Below are positions 23,224-31,215 of a DNA stretch of 32,192 nt, piece by piece. The first letter of the stretch is position 1. Every line of letters starts with the position of its first letter. The DNA comes from Clostridiales bacterium (GTDB lineage Bacteria; Bacillota; Clostridia; Lachnospirales; JAISER01): contig JAISER010000106.1 in assembly GCA_031263985.1 (NCBI GenBank), forward strand, positions 1-32,192. Direction: 5' to 3'. Below the pieces are notes generated by a model. That model was not told where the DNA came from. It was given only the letters and a program-made list of their open reading frames with translations, and ran no database searches. Both the position numbers and the translations under genes were made by a program.

Positions 23224-24480
23224 ATGCGTAAAACGTTCTTTACGATTATGCTGACGATGATTCTCATCAGCGCGTTATCCGCCTCAGCGTTCGCCGCTGA
23301 CGCGTACGAGACTTGGAATGACGTTGTGGACGAGATGGAAGCCGTTTTGAATGAGTCTTACGACATATACATATCGGGAGACGCGAAAGCCGCTAAGGAC
23401 CAGGTTGACGTCGCTTACTTCGGATATTATGAAAAGCTGGGCTTTGAAAAAACGGTTATGGCGTATATATCCGGTGACCGAGCGGCCAAGGTTGAGTATC
23501 AATTTAGTTTTGTGAAAAAAGCGATCAATGCAGGCGGTTCGAAAGAGGAAGTCAGGGTTTCAATCGACGAGATGATCGCGTTGCTGCGGGAGGACGCGAA
23601 CCAACTGGATGGCAAGGAAGAAAGCGCGACCGGTATCTTTTTAGCGTCGCTCCTGATTATAACGAGAGAAGGCTTCGAGGCGATCCTTATTGTCGGCGCG
23701 ATAATCGCCTATCTGGTACAGTCAGGCAACAAGGGAAAAACCGGCGCGGTATATTGGGGATCTCTGATCGCCCTGGGCGCGAGCGTTTTGATGGCGTTCA
23801 TCCTTAACAGCCTGTCAGGCGCGAGCGGAGCGAATCAAGAGATCGTCGAGGGAGTCACAATGCTTATCGCCGTCGCTGTGCTGTTTTACGTCAGCAACTG
23901 GATGGTTTCCAAGGCGGAGTCAGCGGCTTGGACAGGTTACATTGAAGGAAAGGTTCAGAGTTCCGTTACAAAGGGAAGCGTGTTTTCACTCGCGTTCGCC
24001 GCGTTTCTAGCGGTTTTCCGTGAGGGCGCCGAAACGATCTTGTTTTACCAGGCGTTGCTGGCGGGTACGGAGACCTATATCAATATGATTTGGACGGGTC
24101 TTGGGGTTGGATGTCTGGCGCTTGTGGCCATCTATCTGTTGATTCGTTTCATGAGCGTAAAGATACCGCTTAAACCGTTTTTTCTTGGCACCAGCGTATT
24201 GATGTTCTTAATGTCCATCTCGTTTGTCGGGTCAGGCGTTAAGGAGTTGCAGGAAGGCAATGTCATAGGCGTCACGCCGATACAGGGGATTACTTCGATC
24301 GACATTTTAGGAATATATCCAACGTTGGAAACGCTGATTCCTCAAGCGGTTCTACTCGCTCTAGCGATCCTAACGCTTGCGATTCAGGTTAAAAGATGGA
24401 AAAAAGCGCGCGTTTCAAAGGCGGCCGTCGCGGGCGGCTTGGCCGATATCGGGCAAGCCGTCGATGATAAATCAAAGTAA
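23224..24480 (+). CDS. FTR1-family high-affinity iron permease
   Basis: Inner-membrane iron permease of 418 residues. A cleavable signal peptide (1-24, ending ASAFA-A) is followed by an extracytoplasmic helical domain (about 25-130). The FTR1 bundle has seven hydrophobic segments. The two signature iron-binding motifs are REGFE (148-152) and REGAE (266-270). The N-terminal domain plus permease layout matches permeases paired with P19 lipoproteins (Campylobacter Cj1658 type). AAGGAGG lies just before the ATG. First gene of a seven-gene operon. Confidence 0.95.
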   Translation: MRKTFFTIMLTMILISALSASAFAADAYETWNDVVDEMEAVLNESYDIYISGDAKAAKDQVDVAYFGYYEKLGFEKTVMAYISGDRAAKVEYQFSFVKKAINAGGSKEEVRVSIDEMIALLREDANQLDGKEESATGIFLASLLIITREGFEAILIVGAIIAYLVQSGNKGKTGAVYWGSLIALGASVLMAFILNSLSGASGANQEIVEGVTMLIAVAVLFYVSNWMVSKAESAAWTGYIEGKVQSSVTKGSVFSLAFAAFLAVFREGAETILFYQALLAGTETYINMIWTGLGVGCLALVAIYLLIRFMSVKIPLKPFFLGTSVLMFLMSISFVGSGVKELQEGNVIGVTPIQGITSIDILGIYPTLETLIPQAVLLALAILTLAIQVKRWKKARVSKAAVAGGLADIGQAVDDKSK

Positions 24481-24531
24481 TTATAAAGATTTATGGAACA
24501 AAATAAAAATGACTTTTAGGAGGAATAGAAA

Positions 24532-25167
24532 ATGAAACTTAATAAGGCGTCTACCCTAGCTTTGGCGCTCACCGTGGTTACGTCGTTGTCGTTTGGCCTC
24601 TCCGGCTGTTCGTCGGGCGACAGCGCCGCTGACGACGCGTCTTCAACGCAAAATTCGGGCGATTCAGGCGATAACGCCATCGCGGCTCCCGGTGATACGG
24701 CAGGTTTTGAAGAATTTCCCATCGGCGATGATATAGAGCTTCCTCCATTGAACGTCGCCGCCGTATATTTTCAGCCGGTTGATATGGAGCCGACCGGTAA
24801 AGGTCTTCCGGCTTCCGAATCCGACATGCACATAGAAGCGGATATTTCCGCGCTGCAAAACGATTTGGGCTATGGCGTAGGCGATTTTGTCCCGAATCTG
24901 ACGGTCAATTATGAGATTACCAGCGAAGACGGCGTCACAAGGTTGGAAGGAACCTTCATGCCCATGAACGCGAGCGACGGACCCCATTACGGCGCGAATA
25001 TTAAGCTTGGTCCGGCCGGTACATACAAAGTTCGCTTTCTGATTGAAAGTCCGGAGGCGCAAGATTTCCTTCTTCATGTTGACAAAGAAACAGGCGTTGA
25101 AGGACGTTTCTGGACAGAGCCGCTTGTGGCGGAATGGGATTTTGACTACGTCCCCAGAAGTTGGTAG
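24532..25167 (+). CDS. P19/Tp34-type iron-transport lipoprotein
   Basis: Extracytoplasmic metal-binding lipoprotein of 211 residues. The lipobox is L-S-G-C26, followed by a Ser/Asp-rich linker to about residue 55. The P19 (Tp34, iron-transport-associated) domain shows FPIGDDIELPPLNVAAVYF, then D98-M-H100 with IEADI, FMPMNASDGPHYG (M143, M145, H152) and H182. These Met/His residues are candidate copper/iron ligands as in Campylobacter P19. AGGAGG precedes the ATG. It follows the FTR1 permease by 51 bp and would deliver iron to it. A hairpin follows. Confidence 0.93.
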   Translation: MKLNKASTLALALTVVTSLSFGLSGCSSGDSAADDASSTQNSGDSGDNAIAAPGDTAGFEEFPIGDDIELPPLNVAAVYFQPVDMEPTGKGLPASESDMHIEADISALQNDLGYGVGDFVPNLTVNYEITSEDGVTRLEGTFMPMNASDGPHYGANIKLGPAGTYKVRFLIESPEAQDFLLHVDKETGVEGRFWTEPLVAEWDFDYVPRSW

Positions 25168-25193
25168 CCCGCTGACTTTATATATATGTAATA

Positions 25194-25236
25194 CGCGCCA
25201 TGACCCGTTTGCGCGCAAGCGGGGTGTCATGGCGCG
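25194..25236 (+). terminator. Intercistronic hairpin, partial terminator or mRNA processing site
   Basis: CGCGCCATGAC (25194-25204) pairs perfectly with GTCATGGCGCG (25226-25236), with further pairing inside. The following tract (GCTTATTTACG) is only weakly T-rich. Placed between the P19 gene and the DUF2318 gene, it could lower downstream expression relative to the permease and P19. Confidence 0.55.
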
Positions 25237-25268
25237 GCTTATTTACGCATTAGGAAGGTGACGACGCC

Positions 25269-26519
25269 ATGCTGAAATATCTCATACAGGTCGTGCGTGA
25301 TTCGCTTGCCGCCGGAATTCTTTTATCGGCGTTGTTTTCGTTTGCGCGAAGCGGCGGCGGCCAAAAGCAAAGGAAATGGTTGTCGCTGGGTTTTGCGGCG
25401 GGCGTCGCGTCAGCGCTTGCATTGTCCGTCCTTAAATCCGCGACGACGCTAATCAATAGAGAATATTGGAGCATCGGCGTTTTGTCGGCCGCCATACTTG
25501 CGGAAATCCCTTTTTACGCGCTCGCATGGGGCGCTTTTCAAAAAAAAGAGTCCCCATCGCATGAAAACGCGCTTGGCGCCGTAAGCGCCGTTTTGGCGGC
25601 TTCACTGACGCTCTACAGCCTGCCCGGTATATTTCTGTATCCTACGGAGTTTTTAATGTCCGGCGAAAGCGTGTTCGGCACGGATTTTCTGTTTAAGGCG
25701 GTCGGATATCTGGGCGGTCTGCTGATCGTGGGGCTTTCCGGATTCGCGCTGTTCAGAGCTGGAACAAGCGCGCCGCGTAAGCTGACTCGCGTTTCGCTGA
25801 CTATCGGTTTGGCCGTTAATATGGTCACTCAGATCGGGACAGTTTTGCAATTTTTGCTGGCAAGGCGCGTAATACCCATGTCAAAAGGGATTTTCGGGTT
25901 TGTAAAACTGGTTGTCAACTACAACGAATATTTTTTATACGCCATTATGGCGGCTACGATTTTACTGCCTTTGGCGGCGTGGATAAAAAGCCCGCAGCCT
26001 GAGGAGACGCGTCAAAACCCCGCGCAGCGCAGGAAAATTCGCGCGGCGGCGCGTGGGCGAAGACGGTTGTCCGCTATCGCGCTGGCGGGATACGTTTTGT
26101 CAATTCTATGTCTGACGGTCGTTAAGGCGTATGACGGTCGGGAGGTCGTTCTGTCCCCCGTTGAACCGATAAATATCGTCGGCGACGAGATCATTATACC
26201 TCTTGAAAACGTCGATGACGGTCATTTGCACCGATTCGCGCACACGGCGTCAAACGGCGTTGAGGTTCGGTTTATTGTGGTCAAAAAAAATGAGGCGGCG
26301 TTCGGGGTAGGGCTTGACGCCTGCGACATATGCGGGGCGACGGGATACTATGAACGCGAGAATGAAGTGATCTGCAAACTTTGCGATGTCGTTATGAACA
26401 AGTCCACGATTGGATTTAAGGGCGGATGCAACCCTGTGCCTCTGGCCTACGCCGTGCGTGACGGCGGCATAGCGATACGGACGCAAGATTTGGAAAACGA
26501 AAAGAAGAGGTTTGAATGA
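25269..26519 (+). CDS. DUF2318 membrane protein with Fe-S/metal-binding C-terminus
   Basis: Membrane protein of 416 residues, the Cj1660-type component of FTR1/P19 systems. About eight hydrophobic segments (to about residue 285) precede an extracytoplasmic DUF2318 domain. It has histidines in DGHLHRFAH (H319, H321, H325) and the cysteine set C352-x2-C355, C369-x2-C372 and C387 (GLDACDICGATGYY, ICKLCDV, GGCNPVPL). The role is presumably redox or metal handling for iron crossing the membrane. GGAAGGTG precedes the ATG. The next permease starts 13 bp after its stop. Confidence 0.92.
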   Translation: MLKYLIQVVRDSLAAGILLSALFSFARSGGGQKQRKWLSLGFAAGVASALALSVLKSATTLINREYWSIGVLSAAILAEIPFYALAWGAFQKKESPSHENALGAVSAVLAASLTLYSLPGIFLYPTEFLMSGESVFGTDFLFKAVGYLGGLLIVGLSGFALFRAGTSAPRKLTRVSLTIGLAVNMVTQIGTVLQFLLARRVIPMSKGIFGFVKLVVNYNEYFLYAIMAATILLPLAAWIKSPQPEETRQNPAQRRKIRAAARGRRRLSAIALAGYVLSILCLTVVKAYDGREVVLSPVEPINIVGDEIIIPLENVDDGHLHRFAHTASNGVEVRFIVVKKNEAAFGVGLDACDICGATGYYERENEVICKLCDVVMNKSTIGFKGGCNPVPLAYAVRDGGIAIRTQDLENEKKRFE

Positions 26520-26532
26520 GGGAGGTTCGCTT

Positions 26533-27816
26533 ATGTTCTGGAGAATGGTGAAAGGCGCGCTTTTCCGTCAAAAAGGAAAAATGCTGATGATCGCGTTCAC
26601 CGTCGCGTTGGGGGCCTCTCTCGCCGCCGCTATGCTCAATGTTATGCTGGACGTCGGAGACAAGGTGAACCAAGAGTTGAAAGCGTACGGCGCGAACATT
26701 AACGTGATGCCGAAAGGCGCCTCTCTGCTTGACGACTTGTACGGCGTCGCCGAAGACTCCGGCGCGTCGGATAAATATTTAAAGGAATCGGAGCTTGGCG
26801 ATATAAAAACGATTTTTTGGGCTTTTAATATTGTGGATTTCGCTCCTTATCTCAACGCGAGAGTGAAGCTGAATTCCGGGAGCCAGGAAATTAAACTTGT
26901 CGGAACGTGGTTTAAACGCCGATTGGATCTCCCTACGGGGGAATCGCTGGAAACCGGCATGATAAACATGAAAAGCTGGTGGGACGTGTCCGGCGATTGG
27001 CTGACCGATCAGGATGAAAACGCCGCTATGATGGGCGCCGTCGTCGCGGAGAGGAACGACGTTAAAGTCGGCGACGAAATTACTGTCGAGACTCGAGGGC
27101 GAATGAAGCGGTTGACGGTTAAAGGCGTTTTTAACGCGGGGAGCGACGAGGATGAACGAATCTACATTCCTCTGCGCGTCGCGCAGGAACTGATGGACCG
27201 TGACGGATTCGTAAGCGGCGCGGAAGTCAGCGCGCTTACGACGCCCGATAACGAGCTTTCCCGCCGGGCGGCGCAAAACCCTAAAAGCCTTTCCATAAAA
27301 GAATGGGAAACATGGTATTGTACGGCTTATGTCAGCGCTATTTGTTACCAGATTGAAGAAGTGATTACGGATTCCGTCGCAAAACCCATTCGGCAAGTGG
27401 CGGAATCGGAAGGCGCGATTCTTGAAAAAACGCAGTTACTTATGTTTTTGATTACTGTTTTGAGCCTTATCGGTTCCGCGCTGGGCATTTCCAATCTTGT
27501 CACGGCCAGCGTAATGGAACGTAGCCGTGAGATCGGGCTGCTGAAAGCGGTAGGCGCCCACAACTCTCCCATTTCGCGGCTGGTTCTAACGGAAATTCTC
27601 GTGACCGCGATTTTGGGCGGCGTCGCTGGATATTTCGCTGGGCTTGGCTTCGCCCAAATTATTGGGCGGTCGGTTTTTGAGTCAGCTATTGATATTAAGC
27701 CGATGGTTATTCCGCTTGTGGCGATTCTGACGTTCGCGGTGACTTTGGCGGGAAGCGTTCCGTCGATAAGGTTTTTGCTGTCGCTTCGTCCGGCGGAAGT
27801 CTTACGCGGCAGGTGA
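26533..27816 (+). CDS. ABC transporter permease, FtsX/MacB type (1)
   Basis: Permease of 427 residues. An N-terminal membrane helix (about 20-40) is followed by a large extracytoplasmic MacB-like domain, then three C-terminal helices of the FtsX domain (LLMFLITVLSLIGSALGISN, ERSREIGLLKAVGA, LAGSVPSIRFLLSLRPAEVLRGR). It is the counterpart of Cj1661/Cj1662 in P19 loci. Such MacB-type units often use ATP for work in the envelope instead of membrane transport. ATG 26533 is chosen because GGAGG precedes it by 7 nt. An in-frame TTG at 26512 has no such site. Confidence 0.93.
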   Translation: MFWRMVKGALFRQKGKMLMIAFTVALGASLAAAMLNVMLDVGDKVNQELKAYGANINVMPKGASLLDDLYGVAEDSGASDKYLKESELGDIKTIFWAFNIVDFAPYLNARVKLNSGSQEIKLVGTWFKRRLDLPTGESLETGMINMKSWWDVSGDWLTDQDENAAMMGAVVAERNDVKVGDEITVETRGRMKRLTVKGVFNAGSDEDERIYIPLRVAQELMDRDGFVSGAEVSALTTPDNELSRRAAQNPKSLSIKEWETWYCTAYVSAICYQIEEVITDSVAKPIRQVAESEGAILEKTQLLMFLITVLSLIGSALGISNLVTASVMERSREIGLLKAVGAHNSPISRLVLTEILVTAILGGVAGYFAGLGFAQIIGRSVFESAIDIKPMVIPLVAILTFAVTLAGSVPSIRFLLSLRPAEVLRGR

Positions 27817-27818
27817 TG

Positions 27819-28958
27819 ATGATGAAAAAACAAACGATGTATTTTAGAATGATAACAAGCTCGCTGATCCGCCGCCGTTCAAGGATGATCGTGGCGCTTT
27901 TGGCGGTGGCGATCGGCGCTACGATTCTTTCCGGTCTCGTGACCATTTATTACGACGTTCCGCGGCAAATGGGCCAAGAGTTCCGCTCATACGGCGCGAA
28001 TCTCATATTCACGCCTGCCGGCGATGAGACGTCTTTCACTATGGAAGCGGTTCGGAAAGCGACGGATTTTATTCCTAATAATGATATTATGGGCATAGCG
28101 CCCTATCGCTATGAAACGGTCAAGATTAACGAACAGCCTTTTACGGCGGCGGGCGTCATTATGGACGAAGTGAAAAAAACGAGTCCGTACTGGTTTGTGT
28201 CGGGCCAATGGCCTCAAAACGACGGGGAGGCGTTGATCGGGCAGGAAGTCTCCGATTACATCCGTCTTTCGCCCGGAGATATGTTCACGGTGACTGGCGC
28301 GAACAGCGTCGGCGACAGCTTCAGCCGCGATTTTACCGTGTTGGGGATTGTTCAGACAGGAGGAATCGAAGAAGCGTTTCTGTTCGTGTCTTTGTCGGAT
28401 TTGGAGGAGATGGCGGGCGACAAAGGCAGGCTCGATGTCGTGGAATGCAGCGTTTCCGCTTCTCAGGCGGAGCTGGACGATATCGTCAGGCGAATCGATG
28501 AAAACGTCGAGGAGGTCACGCCTCGTCTCGTGAAGCGCGTTACGCGCTCTGAAGGAGCCGTTCTGGCCAAACTGCAAGCTTTAGTCTACCTTGTCACGAC
28601 GATCGCGCTGCTGCTTACCATGATCTGCGTCGCGACCACGATGATGGCGGTCGTAGCGGAGCGGCGCAAGGAGATTGGCCTGAAAAAGGCGCTGGGAGCC
28701 GCCAATAGGAGCATTGTCATGGAGTTCCTGGGCGAGGGTTTGTTTTTAGGCGGTTTAGGCGGTTTGTTAGGCGCGTTGTTTGGGTTTGCGTTCGCTCAAA
28801 CGGTTAGCTTGAATGTCTTCGGTCGTTCCATATCATTTCAGCCGCGGCTGATACCGGCTTCAATGGCCATTTCAATTATAATAACCGGGCTGGCGTGTCT
28901 TTTGCCTGTCAGAAGCGCGACGGACGTTGATCCGGCGATTGTTTTGCGCGGCGAATAG
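27819..28958 (+). CDS. ABC transporter permease, FtsX/MacB type (2)
   Basis: Second FtsX-type permease, about 379 residues, paralogous to the preceding one. An N-terminal helix (MIVALLAVAIGATILSGLV) is followed by an extracytoplasmic domain and three C-terminal helices with ERRKEIGLKKALGA and the ending RSATDVDPAIVLRGE. Four tandem start codons (GTG ATG ATG ATG, 27813-27824) follow GGCAGG, and I take the one with best spacing. It directly abuts the previous gene's stop. A family 3 repeat begins at its own stop codon. Confidence 0.92.
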   Translation: MMKKQTMYFRMITSSLIRRRSRMIVALLAVAIGATILSGLVTIYYDVPRQMGQEFRSYGANLIFTPAGDETSFTMEAVRKATDFIPNNDIMGIAPYRYETVKINEQPFTAAGVIMDEVKKTSPYWFVSGQWPQNDGEALIGQEVSDYIRLSPGDMFTVTGANSVGDSFSRDFTVLGIVQTGGIEEAFLFVSLSDLEEMAGDKGRLDVVECSVSASQAELDDIVRRIDENVEEVTPRLVKRVTRSEGAVLAKLQALVYLVTTIALLLTMICVATTMMAVVAERRKEIGLKKALGAANRSIVMEFLGEGLFLGGLGGLLGALFGFAFAQTVSLNVFGRSISFQPRLIPASMAISIIITGLACLLPVRSATDVDPAIVLRGE

Positions 28959-29064
28959 ACCTGTCCCGGAACCTCATTTCGACGGATTCACGAGCGGATT
29001 TTTCGCAGGGCAAGGAAACGAAAGCCGCCGTGTAGACGCCGGAGTCAGGCTTCGGGACAGATCT
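28957..29064 (+). repeat. MITE-like element, family 3, full copy inside the iron operon
   Basis: A 108-bp element with near-perfect terminal inverted repeats: AGACCTGTCCCGGAACCTCA at one end, and an inverse of the other end reading AGATCTGTCCCGAAGCCTGA. It starts within the TAG stop of the second permease and ends 20 bp before the ATPase start. A truncated copy is at 12866-12947. Confidence 0.8.
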
Positions 29065-29083
29065 AATGATGGAGGAAGAATTT

Positions 29084-29773
29084 ATGAGTCTATTATTAGA
29101 GCTTAAAGACGTTTCAAAGATCTATGGAAGCGTGAAAGCACTGCGAAATGTTAATCTGGAGGTTTCGCGCGGCGAATGGCTGGCGATCATGGGGCCGTCC
29201 GGTTCGGGGAAAAGCACGATGATGAATATCATCGGATGTATGGATAAGCCTTCCAATGGTTCCGTTACGCTTGATGGCGTGGACATTTCAAAAGAGAATT
29301 CAAAAAGCCTGACGAATATTAGGCGCGATAAGATAGGACTGATTTTTCAGCAATTCCATTTGATAAACTATCTTACCGCTTTGGAGAACGTGATGGTAGC
29401 TCAGTATTATCACAGTATGCCGGATGAAAAGGAAGCCTTGCGGGCGTTGGAGCGCGTCGGTTTGGGAGACCGCGCCAAACATTTGCCAAGTCAGCTTTCG
29501 GGCGGCGAACAGCAAAGGGTGTGTATCGCCCGCGCTTTGATTAACTATCCGACGCTGATTCTGGCGGATGAACCTACCGGAAATCTGGATGAAGCGAATG
29601 AGAGCGTCGTGCTGGACATTTTCAAGCGGCTCCACAAGGAAGGCAGCGCCATCATCGTTGTCACCCATGACCCGGAGGTCGCTGATGAGGCCCAGCGAAC
29701 CGTAGTGTTGGAACACGGACGCGTAGCGAGGATCGTCCAAGGTAAAAATAATGCGATGGGATGTGACGCATGA
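29084..29773 (+). CDS. ABC transporter ATP-binding protein, LolD/MacB type
   Basis: ATPase of about 229 residues with all motifs: Walker A GPSGSGKST, Q-loop FQQFHLI, signature LSGGEQQRV, Walker B LILADEPTGNLD and H-loop VTHD. It belongs to the group that energises FtsX/MacB permeases, here the two preceding genes. ATG 29084 lies 7 nt after GGAGGA. An earlier ATG at 29066 sits at the repeat boundary without a binding site. The stop overlaps the next gene's ATG by 4 bp (ATGA). Confidence 0.95.
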   Translation: MSLLLELKDVSKIYGSVKALRNVNLEVSRGEWLAIMGPSGSGKSTMMNIIGCMDKPSNGSVTLDGVDISKENSKSLTNIRRDKIGLIFQQFHLINYLTALENVMVAQYYHSMPDEKEALRALERVGLGDRAKHLPSQLSGGEQQRVCIARALINYPTLILADEPTGNLDEANESVVLDIFKRLHKEGSAIIVVTHDPEVADEAQRTVVLEHGRVARIVQGKNNAMGCDA

Positions 29774-30198
29774 AAAGCGTAGCCTGTTTTTTTTCTGTCA
29801 TTATTCTTTTATCGGGCCTATTGTCAGGGTGCGGCGAAGCTTCCGGCGATATCGCTTATAGGTCGGGAACCTATGTCGGAATAAGCGGCGAGGATGACCA
29901 GGGCGCCTATGGAGAGGCGACTGTCACGATTGACGCGGGCAAGATTACGGATTGTAAATTTGTCTCTTGGCAAAAGGACGGAACCGTAAAGGATGAAGAT
30001 TACGGAAAGATAAACGATGAAATCTCCAATCAAGACTATTATGACAAGGCGCAGCTTGCCGTGAGAGCCATGGAGCGATATGCTTCAAGGCTTGTGGAGG
30101 TTCAAAAGCCGGAAGATGTGGACGCGGTATCCGGCGCTACGGTCGCTTATGACCAGTTTGTTGAGGCTGTCAATAACGCGTTGGATAAGGCCAAATAA
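29770..30198 (+). CDS. FMN-binding domain lipoprotein
   Basis: Lipoprotein of 142 residues. Signal peptide with lipobox L-S-G-C21, then a single FMN-binding domain (about 30-140). D118-A-V-S-G-A-T124 fits the ApbE flavinylation motif Dxx(S/T)GA(T/S), so FMN is probably attached covalently to T124. It overlaps the ATPase by ATGA and is the last gene of the iron operon. Campylobacter P19 loci end with thioredoxin-like genes, so I infer that this protein supplies the extracytoplasmic redox function here. No apbE gene is in the window. Confidence 0.9.
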   Translation: MKSVACFFSVIILLSGLLSGCGEASGDIAYRSGTYVGISGEDDQGAYGEATVTIDAGKITDCKFVSWQKDGTVKDEDYGKINDEISNQDYYDKAQLAVRAMERYASRLVEVQKPEDVDAVSGATVAYDQFVEAVNNALDKAK

Positions 30199-30323
30199 AC
30201 GCTGATTAACCTGCCGGACGAACTTGTCGCCGCGGAAAGTTTCTGGAATAACTTCTTGACGTGCGAACGCTAAGCCGCTTTACATCGTGATCTTCATATG
30301 AAATAATAATGGAAATAAAAATC

Positions 30324-30352
30324 TTGACAACCTTTTGATTTCAATGTAAAGT
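30324..30352 (+). promoter_or_regulatory. Predicted promoter upstream of the tRNA genes
   Basis: A consensus TTGACA (30324-30329), 17-bp spacer and TAAAGT (30347-30352). The tRNA genes begin about 345 bp downstream. It may serve them or an unrecognised RNA in 30360-30510, which ends in the perfect hairpin GCGGCCAA/TTGGCCGC (30487-30509) without a T-tract. Confidence 0.45.
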
Positions 30353-30548
30353 ATTAGATAATCGGTGATTGGCTTAATTTATTCGCGTGAGAGCGTCCGT
30401 TTCGCTTTAACAGGGGCGGCGCTTTTCCGAAATTCATGGTAAGTTCGCTTCTATGAAAATAATAAATTATAGAGGTTTAACGGTTTGCGGCCAAGAGCTT
30501 GTTGGCCGCTTTGAATATCGTTTCGAAAGCTTCATTATCTTCAAGTAA

Positions 30549-30707
30549 ACGTCTGGATCCGACGGCGTAAGCGCAGGATATGTCAGCGCCGATAAAACGC
30601 CGTATAGACTGATTTTCCGTGACGGCGCTTTCTGGCGTTTCGTCGCCGCGCTACTGGTTTCGGTCGGTGGGTTAATCGGCGTTTACTTGATCATCTCGGA
30701 GGCATAG
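30549..30707 (+). pseudogene. Possible C-terminal gene remnant with a membrane helix
   Basis: An open frame without any usable start codon encodes about 52 residues, ending in the membrane-helix-like FVAALLVSVGGLIGVYLIIS. Its stop lies inside tRNA-Val. The opposite strand over 30477-30650 is also open for 58 codons without a start, so either could be chance. Nothing else coding is seen in 30199-30697. Confidence 0.25.
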
Positions 30708-30770
30708 CTCAGTTGGGAGAGCGTTCGCCTGACGCGCGAAAGGTCACAGGTTCGAGCCCTGTTGTCTCCA
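30698..30770 (+). tRNA. tRNA-Val (anticodon GAC)
   Basis: A 73-nt cloverleaf. GGAGGCA pairs with TGTCTCC (one G-T pair), and the D-stem is GCTC/GAGC. The anticodon stem is TTCGC/GCGAA with loop CTGACGC (anticodon GAC, reads GTC/GTT). The T-arm is ACAGG-TTCGAGC-CCTGT, with discriminator A. No CCA is encoded. Confidence 0.96.
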
Positions 30771-30816
30771 TAATTGCGCATATGAGCGCTTACGTAAGAA
30801 ACGCAACCTTGTGTAT

Positions 30817-30888
30817 TGGGCAGTCGCCAAGCGGTAAGGCACAGGACTCTGACTCCTGCATTCGAAGGTTCGAATCCTTCCTGCCTAG
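30817..30888 (+). tRNA. tRNA-Gln (anticodon CTG)
   Basis: A 72-nt cloverleaf. TGGGCAG pairs with CTGCCTA, with the unpaired-type U1-A72 end and G73 typical of bacterial tRNA-Gln. The anticodon stem is CAGGA/TCCTG with loop CTCTGAC (anticodon CTG, reads CAG). The T-arm is GAAGG-TTCGAAT-CCTTC. It follows tRNA-Val by 46 bp. Confidence 0.96.
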
Positions 30889-31215
30889 TTTGTAAGATCC
30901 CTATAAACGTTTGTTGATGTTTTTCTTCATGGAAATTTCCCCCTTCATATCGGCGCACACGTTCGTGCGATTGTCATTGCCCCTTGTGTTTACTGTGTTT
31001 TCGGCGTTCACTATGCGATTTGTATGCAGACCGTAAAAAAGTGTCACCCAAAACGCATACTTTTCGTTTTCCGCAAACCTCGGCGCGGTCGGCTCTGTCG
31101 TCTGCTGTGACCGGGTAGGCGCATCGCTTACCCTTTAACCTGCACTTCTTTTTACCCCGCCCTGTGCTGATTTCGGCCGTTTTCGCCCCTTGCCAAATTC
31201 GCCCGAAACGGCGTT

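Noticed and set aside
30199..30276. C-terminal extension of the FMN-binding lipoprotein by stop readthrough
   Set aside because: The frame stays open for about 24 codons after the TAA, but this length is easily chance and the FMN-binding domain is already complete.
30683..30958. Protein frame overlapping the tRNA genes on the - strand
   Set aside because: It consists mainly of reverse-translated tRNA-Val and tRNA-Gln sequence.
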